DNA of 33,204 nt from Solirubrobacteraceae bacterium (GTDB lineage: Bacteria > Actinomycetota > Thermoleophilia > Solirubrobacterales > Solirubrobacteraceae). This document shows positions 28,359 to 33,204 of the stretch, in pieces. Numbering within the stretch: position 1 is the first letter of the stretch; the number at the start of each line of letters is the position of its first letter. Position numbers and translations under genes: made by a program. Location of the stretch: positions 1 to 33,204 of the forward strand of contig JANJTP010000020.1 in the NCBI GenBank assembly GCA_024711025.1, written 5' to 3'. The notes beneath the pieces were generated by a model. That model worked only from the letters and a program-made list of their open reading frames with translations. It did not search any database and was not told the DNA's origin.

Positions 28359-30809
28359 GTGGACGACCTGCGCCTGGACATCGCGACGGCGCCGCTCGAG
28401 GCGTGCGAGCGGCTCGAGCGCGAGCTCGGCCTGCGCGCGCCGGTCGCCCAGGTCCTCGTCCGCCGAGGGCTCGCCGACCCCGCGGCGGCCGGCGCCTTCC
28501 TCGCCGCCGACGAGCGCCACGACATCGCGCGCTGGGCCGGAATCGACCAGGCGGTCGCCCTCGTCCTCGGCCACGTGGAGCGGCGCTCGCCGATCGTCGT
28601 CCACGGCGACTACGACTGCGACGGCGTGGCGGCGACGGCGATCCTCGTGCGGGTCCTGCGCGAGCTCGGCGCCGAAGTCGGCTGGTACCTGCCGAGCCGC
28701 GCCGAAGACGGCTACGGCCTCGCCTCGCACACGGTCGAGCGGCTGGCGTCCGAGGGCGCCGGCCTGCTGCTGACCGCGGACTGTGCGATCACCGCGATCG
28801 AGGAGGTGGAGCTCGCCCGGGGGCTGGGGCTCGACGTCGTCGTGACCGACCACCACCGCCCGCGCGCCGACGGCCTCCTGCCCGATGCGGCGCTCGTCCA
28901 CCCGGGGGTCTGCGGCGCCGGGTTCGCCGATCTGTGCGCCGCGGCCGTCGCCCACAAGCTCGCCGGGGCGCTGCTGGCGGCGGGCGGCCTCGACCCCGCC
29001 GGCGCCGACGAGGACCTCGACCTGGTCGCGCTCGCGACGGTCGCGGACTGCGTCCCGCTCCAGGGCGAGAACCGTCGTCTCGTGCGCGAGGGGATCGCCG
29101 CGCTGCGCCGCACCCGGCGCCCCGGTCTGAGGGCGCTGCTGCGCGTCGTCCGCGCCGACCCGGCGACGGTCGACGAGACCACGATCGCGTTTCGCCTCGC
29201 GCCGCGGATCAACGCGGCCGGCCGGCTGCATCGCGCCGACGCCGGCGTCGAGCTGCTGCTGACCGGGGATCCCGGCCGCGCCGAGGCGATCGCCGCCGAG
29301 CTCGACGCCGCGAACGCCGAGCGGCGGCACATCGAGACGCGGATCCTGTTCGAGGCCGAGGCGCAGCTGGCCGAGCGCGGCGACCGAGCCGCGCACGTCC
29401 TCGCCGCCGACGGCTGGCACTCGGGCGTGATCGGCATCGTCGCCTCGCGGCTCGTGGAGCGCCACAACCGCCCGGTCGTGATGGTCGCGTTGGACGGGGA
29501 GCGGGGCACCGGATCCGGCAGGTCGATCCCGGCCTTCGACCTGCTCGGCGGCCTCGACGCCTGCTCGAGCCTCCTCGTACGCCACGGGGGCCATCGAGCC
29601 GCGGCCGGCTGCACGATCGAGCGCGATCGGGTGTCGGCGTTCGCCGAGGCGCTGGCGGCCAACGCCGAAGCGGCGCTGCGCCCCGACGACCTGATCCGCC
29701 GCGCGCGGGTCGACGCGGTGCTGGGCGCCGACGAGGCGGGACTCGACCTCGCGGTGGAGCTTGGCCGGTTGGCGCCGTTCGGCGTCGGCAACCCGGCGCC
29801 GGCACTGCTGGTGCCGGCGGCACGGCTGGTCGGCGCACGGCCCATGGGCGAGGGACAGCACATCCGCTTCACCGTCGAGTCCGGCGGGGGACGCGCCGCG
29901 GCGGTGGCCTTCGGCAGGCCGCGACTGCCCGACGGGGCCGAGGACGGCATCGACGCGGTCTTCTCGCTCGAGGTCAACCGCTGGAACGGCGCCGAGTCGG
30001 CGCGACTCTCGCTGCGCGGGACGGCGCCGCGGGATCCGGCCGCGATCGAGCTTCTCGGACGCCCACGCGACTTCCTCGAGGCGGCGCTCGCCGAGCTCGA
30101 CGCCGATGACGCACACGACGTCGGGGTCGATTCCGAGCAGACGTGCGGCGCGTACGCGCCGCAGTACGCGTCGCGCTCCGCGGCACGACAGCCCCCACGC
30201 GACCGGCGCGGGCACGGCATCCTCGCGACGATCGTCGCGCTCGTCGCGAGCGGCGAGCCCGTGGTCGTCGCAACGGCCTGCGAGGAGCGCCGGCTGCGGG
30301 CACTCGAGGGCCGGGTCGGGGGGTTCGCGCTCTGCTCGTGGCGCGCGCTCGCACGTGATCCCGCGATCGCCACCGGCGCCGCCCATCTCGTCGCGCTCGA
30401 CCCGCCGGCGCTTGCAGACTGGCGAGCTGCGCTGGACGAGCTCGGCGACGACGTGCGAGCCCACCTGGCGTGGGGAGAGCCTGAGCTACGCTTCACAGAG
30501 GATGTCCTGGCGCACGATCACGCCTCTCGCACTGCGCTCGCCGCGCTCTACCGCGAGCTTCGAGACGCGCCCGGCGCGCCGCTGGCCGACGTGCTTCGGG
30601 GTCAGGGCCGCACCGCGGCGCACGCGGGGCTGCTTCTGCGCGTCCTCGTCGACCTGGGCCTCGTCGAGATCGACCGAGCCGGCGGCGCCGCACGGCTGCT
30701 CGACGCGCCGCGCGCCGACCTCGGGCGCTCCGCGGCCCACCGCGCCTCGCTCGCGCGGCTCGAGGAGGGGCGTCGGTGGCTGAGCGGCACGAGACTCCGC
30801 GCGGCCTGA
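28359..30809 (+). CDS. recJ: single-stranded-DNA-specific exonuclease RecJ
   Basis: An 816-residue 5'-3' exonuclease of the DHH superfamily. Motif I is HGDYDCDG (Asp84, Asp86, Asp88) and motif III is VVTDHH (Asp164, His165, His166). ALATVADCVPL (about 223-233) and RINAAGRLHRADAG follow; DHHA1 has RHGGHRAAAGCTIE (about 409-422). All metal-binding positions are present. Motif II, usually VDNGI, reads ADCAI here; its Asp141 is kept. After the OB-like domain (to about 575) a linker leads to a roughly 220-residue C-terminal extension whose start looks like a weakened helicase-type fold, as in long Firmicute RecJ; the core alone is near 570 residues. The start GTG is leaderless. The last 34 bp overlap rel. 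Confidence 0.94.
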   Translation: MDDLRLDIATAPLEACERLERELGLRAPVAQVLVRRGLADPAAAGAFLAADERHDIARWAGIDQAVALVLGHVERRSPIVVHGDYDCDGVAATAILVRVLRELGAEVGWYLPSRAEDGYGLASHTVERLASEGAGLLLTADCAITAIEEVELARGLGLDVVVTDHHRPRADGLLPDAALVHPGVCGAGFADLCAAAVAHKLAGALLAAGGLDPAGADEDLDLVALATVADCVPLQGENRRLVREGIAALRRTRRPGLRALLRVVRADPATVDETTIAFRLAPRINAAGRLHRADAGVELLLTGDPGRAEAIAAELDAANAERRHIETRILFEAEAQLAERGDRAAHVLAADGWHSGVIGIVASRLVERHNRPVVMVALDGERGTGSGRSIPAFDLLGGLDACSSLLVRHGGHRAAAGCTIERDRVSAFAEALAANAEAALRPDDLIRRARVDAVLGADEAGLDLAVELGRLAPFGVGNPAPALLVPAARLVGARPMGEGQHIRFTVESGGGRAAAVAFGRPRLPDGAEDGIDAVFSLEVNRWNGAESARLSLRGTAPRDPAAIELLGRPRDFLEAALAELDADDAHDVGVDSEQTCGAYAPQYASRSAARQPPRDRRGHGILATIVALVASGEPVVVATACEERRLRALEGRVGGFALCSWRALARDPAIATGAAHLVALDPPALADWRAALDELGDDVRAHLAWGEPELRFTEDVLAHDHASRTALAALYRELRDAPGAPLADVLRGQGRTAAHAGLLLRVLVDLGLVEIDRAGGAARLLDAPRADLGRSAAHRASLARLEEGRRWLSGTRLRAA

Positions 30810-33199
30810 GCGGCAAGCCCGAGCGTCGCACCGGCGCTGACGACGCGCGCAGCGGCGTCGGCGGGAACGGCGCGGGCGCTCCTGCGTGGCCGGCGTCCGG
30901 TGCCGCGGCGACGCTGGCCCGGGTCCCGATCGACGACGCGACCCCGGCCGACGAGGAGATGATCGCCGGCCTCGACCTGTCGCCGACGCAGCGGCGGCTC
31001 CTCTGCGACCTCTTCGCCATCATCGAGGAGCACGCCGTCGAGGTCGCCGTCCCGGTCGACCGCGAGCGCGTCGCGGAGGCGTTCGTCTTCGCCTCGCGCC
31101 AGCACGCCGACCAGCGCCGCAAGTCCGGCGAGGAGTTCATCGTCCATCCGGCCTCGGTCGCGAAGATCTGCGCCGGCCTGCGACTCGACACCGAGACGCT
31201 CTGCGCAGCGCTGCTGCACGACACGGTCGAGGACACGAGCGCCGAGCTCGACGAGGTTCGCGAGCGCTTCGGCGAGGAGGTCGCGGCGCTCGTCGACGGC
31301 GTCACCAAGCTCGACGGGATCACGTTCAACTCCCGCGACGAGGCGCAGGCCGAGAACTACCGCAAGATGGTCGTCGCGATGGCCACGGACATCCGGGTCA
31401 TCCTGATCAAGCTCGCGGACCGGCTTCACAACATGCGCACGATCGGTGCGATGCCCAAGCAGAAGCAGATCGAGAAGGCGAAGGAGACGCTCGAGATCTT
31501 CGCTCCGATCGCCCACCGCCTGGGCATCCATGCGATGAAGTGGGAGCTCGAGGATCTCGCGTTCGCGGCGCTGCACCCGCGCAAGTACCAGGAGATCAAG
31601 GGCCTCGTCAACCAGCAGCGCGAGGAGCGCGAGGCCTACGTGGCGCGTGCCGGCGAGACGCTCGCGGGCGAGCTGGACGCGCTCGGGATCAAGGCGGAGA
31701 TCTCTGGCCGGGCCAAGCACTTCTACTCGATCTACTCGAAGATGACCCGCAAGGGCCGCGAGTTCAACGAGATCTACGACCTCACCGCGATGCGCGTCAT
31801 CGTCGAGTCGGTGAAGGACTGCTACGGGGCCGTGGGGGTCATCCACTCGCTGTGGAAGCCGCTCCCCGGGCGCTTCAAGGACTTCATCGCGATGCCGAAG
31901 TTCAACATGTACCAGTCGCTGCACACGACGGTCATCGGGCCGGAGGGCCTCCCGCTCGAGATCCAGATCCGCACCTGTGACATGCACGACCTCGCGGAGT
32001 ACGGCGTCGCCGCGCACTGGATGTACAAGACCGATCCGCGGGGCCGTCCCCCCGAGCCGCCGCAGGGCGAGGCCAAGCTGCGCTGGCTGCGCTCGATGCT
32101 GGACTGGCAGCAGGAGCTCTCCGACCCACGCGAGTTCGTCGAGAACCTGAAGGTCGACCTCTTCGACGAGGAGGTCTTCGTCTTCACCCCGAAGGGCGAG
32201 GTGAAGTCGCTGGCCGCGGGCGCAACGCCGCTCGACTACGCATACGAGATTCACACCGAGCTGGGCCACCGTTGCGTAGGGGCGAAGGTCAACGGCAAGA
32301 TCGTGCCGCTCACCTACCAGCTGCGCTCCGGTGATCGCGTGGAGGTCCTGACGAGCAAGCGCGAGCGCGGCCCGTCGCGCGACTGGCTGGCCGTCGTGAA
32401 GACGACGCGGGCGCGCAACAAGATCAAGCAGTGGTTCAAGGCCGAGGGACGCCAGGACGCCGAGCACGCCGGTCGCGAGCTGCTTCAGGAGCACCTGCGC
32501 AAGGCGGGGCTGCCCGCGCAGAAGATGACCGGCTCGTCGCTGCTCGCGGACATCATCCGCGAGATGGGCTTCCGCAAGGCGGACGACTTCTACATCGCGC
32601 TCGGCGGGGCGAAGATCTCGCCGAAGGTCGTCGTCAACAAGCTGCTGCAGCACCTCGCGCGGGGCGAGGCGGCGGAGGCCGAGAGCGGCGTCGCCGAGAC
32701 GCTGATCTCGGGCCGCAGCCGGCGCCGCGCCCCGACGGGAACCTCGCTCTCGTACGGGATTCGCGTCGAGGGCGTCGACGACGTGATGCTGCGCCTGGCC
32801 AAGTGCTGTCACCCGGTGCCCGGCGACCCGATCGTCGGCTACGTCTCGCTCGGACGCGGCATCACGATCCACCGCGACGACTGCCCGAACGTGGCCGCTC
32901 TTCGCCGGGATCCCGAGCGCTTCGTCCCGGTGCACTGGGAGGGCGATCACGAGAGCGCCTTCAAGGTCGAGATCCAAATCGACGCCTACGATCGCCACCG
33001 GCTGCTCGAGGATCTCTCGCGGACGTTCGCAGAGCAGGGGATCAACATCGTCGAGGCGCGCTGCGCGGTCAACCGGCCGATGACGAGCAACCGCTTCGTC
33101 GTCGAGGTCGCCGACACGCAGGCGCTGAAGGCGACGATCACCCGCCTTCGCAACGTCGACGCGGTCTTCGACGCCTACCGCGTCACGCCGTCGGCCTGA
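30776..33199 (+). CDS. rel: bifunctional (p)ppGpp synthetase/hydrolase
   Basis: An 807-residue long RelA/SpoT homologue that makes and breaks the stringent-response alarmone. The hydrolase HD domain has HPASVAKI (His124) and LLHDTVED (His148-Asp149), so hydrolysis should work. The synthetase domain has GRAKHFYSIYSKM, IYDLTAMRVIV and LEIQIRT. The loop RFKD (366-369) is the RXKD form of bifunctional enzymes, not the EXDD form of pure RelA. A TGS domain (about 463-525), a helical/zinc-finger region (MLRLAKCCHPVPGDPIVGYVSLGRGITIHRDDCPN) and a C-terminal ACT domain follow. GTG 30776 sits after GAGGAGGGG inside the end of recJ. The first 55 residues are a low-complexity extension, so the folded part may begin later. 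Confidence 0.96.
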   Translation: MAERHETPRGLSGKPERRTGADDARSGVGGNGAGAPAWPASGAAATLARVPIDDATPADEEMIAGLDLSPTQRRLLCDLFAIIEEHAVEVAVPVDRERVAEAFVFASRQHADQRRKSGEEFIVHPASVAKICAGLRLDTETLCAALLHDTVEDTSAELDEVRERFGEEVAALVDGVTKLDGITFNSRDEAQAENYRKMVVAMATDIRVILIKLADRLHNMRTIGAMPKQKQIEKAKETLEIFAPIAHRLGIHAMKWELEDLAFAALHPRKYQEIKGLVNQQREEREAYVARAGETLAGELDALGIKAEISGRAKHFYSIYSKMTRKGREFNEIYDLTAMRVIVESVKDCYGAVGVIHSLWKPLPGRFKDFIAMPKFNMYQSLHTTVIGPEGLPLEIQIRTCDMHDLAEYGVAAHWMYKTDPRGRPPEPPQGEAKLRWLRSMLDWQQELSDPREFVENLKVDLFDEEVFVFTPKGEVKSLAAGATPLDYAYEIHTELGHRCVGAKVNGKIVPLTYQLRSGDRVEVLTSKRERGPSRDWLAVVKTTRARNKIKQWFKAEGRQDAEHAGRELLQEHLRKAGLPAQKMTGSSLLADIIREMGFRKADDFYIALGGAKISPKVVVNKLLQHLARGEAAEAESGVAETLISGRSRRRAPTGTSLSYGIRVEGVDDVMLRLAKCCHPVPGDPIVGYVSLGRGITIHRDDCPNVAALRRDPERFVPVHWEGDHESAFKVEIQIDAYDRHRLLEDLSRTFAEQGINIVEARCAVNRPMTSNRFVVEVADTQALKATITRLRNVDAVFDAYRVTPSA

Positions 33200-33204
33200 G
33201 CGGG

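Noticed and set aside
30144-30163. A 20-bp perfect palindrome centred on GTAC inside recJ
   Set aside because: It lies in the coding linker before the C-terminal extension. A GC-rich window of this size can be expected to hold such a palindrome by chance, and nothing else marks it as a site.
1-33204. CRISPR array, prophage, intact IS or integrase
   Set aside because: No regularly spaced repeat array, transposase, integrase or phage structural gene was seen; only short repeats and one MITE-like element.

Overview
The window is a contiguous piece of chromosome from a very GC-rich bacterium. Third codon positions are almost all G or C, which is why long empty antisense frames exist. The gene set and order (pdxS-pdxT, yebC, ruvC-ruvA-ruvB, a one-chain SecDF, recJ, a bifunctional rel), an F420-type LLM oxidoreductase and an Rv1264-like adenylate cyclase point to Actinobacteria. 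My best guess is a Thermoleophilia/Solirubrobacterales-like lineage; this is inference, with no rRNA to confirm it. I see no phage, CRISPR array or intact insertion sequence. It is mostly core genome with some accessory patches.

Layout. 1-4.8 kb: a small hypothetical protein, then on the minus strand a GT1-type glycosyltransferase, an LLM-class oxidoreductase and an SDR oxidoreductase, then a plus-strand thioredoxin-fold lipoprotein. 4.9-6.6 kb: tRNA-Met(CAU), a minus-strand acyl-CoA dehydrogenase and a small unknown protein. 6.6-9.1 kb: an RpiR/SIS regulator and the pyridoxal-phosphate synthase pair pdxST. 9.1-12.5 kb: a tight ArsR-DUF2892-MMPL-OsmC operon with its own promoter/operator and a strong terminator hairpin; it looks like a thiol or reactive-sulfur response module. 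12.6-15.4 kb: a truncated RpiB-like gene running into a GT4 glycosyltransferase that lacks a normal start codon, then an ECF sigma factor coupled to a membrane-anchored partner. 15.4-19.5 kb: an MBL-fold hydrolase and phosphohexomutase (minus strand), divergent from rfbF-rfbG (plus strand); together these can take glucose-6-phosphate to CDP-4-keto-6-deoxyglucose. 19.6-20.4 kb: YebC. 20.5-22.4 kb: a class III adenylate cyclase and a divergent TetR regulator, separated by an unusual 112-bp nested palindrome. 22.4-28.2 kb: ruvCAB, a zinc-ribbon/PAS protein, SecDF and a small membrane protein. 28.3-33.2 kb: RecJ and Rel.

A theme across the window is leaderless transcription. At ten transcription-unit starts a TANNNT -10 hexamer lies only 6-10 nt before an ATG or GTG, with no Shine-Dalgarno. 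The clearest case is the divergent phosphohexomutase/rfbF pair, where the two -10 boxes on opposite strands share one TA step. Genes inside operons instead use 4-bp ATGA/GTGA overlaps or a GGAGG-like site.

The most unusual signals are the 112-bp CTAG-bounded palindrome, the shared bidirectional leaderless promoter, the ArsR-DUF2892-MMPL-OsmC operon, and the rpiB-remnant/GT4 junction. No gene-free stretch exceeds 300 bases. All assignments come from reading motifs by eye; no database search was run.
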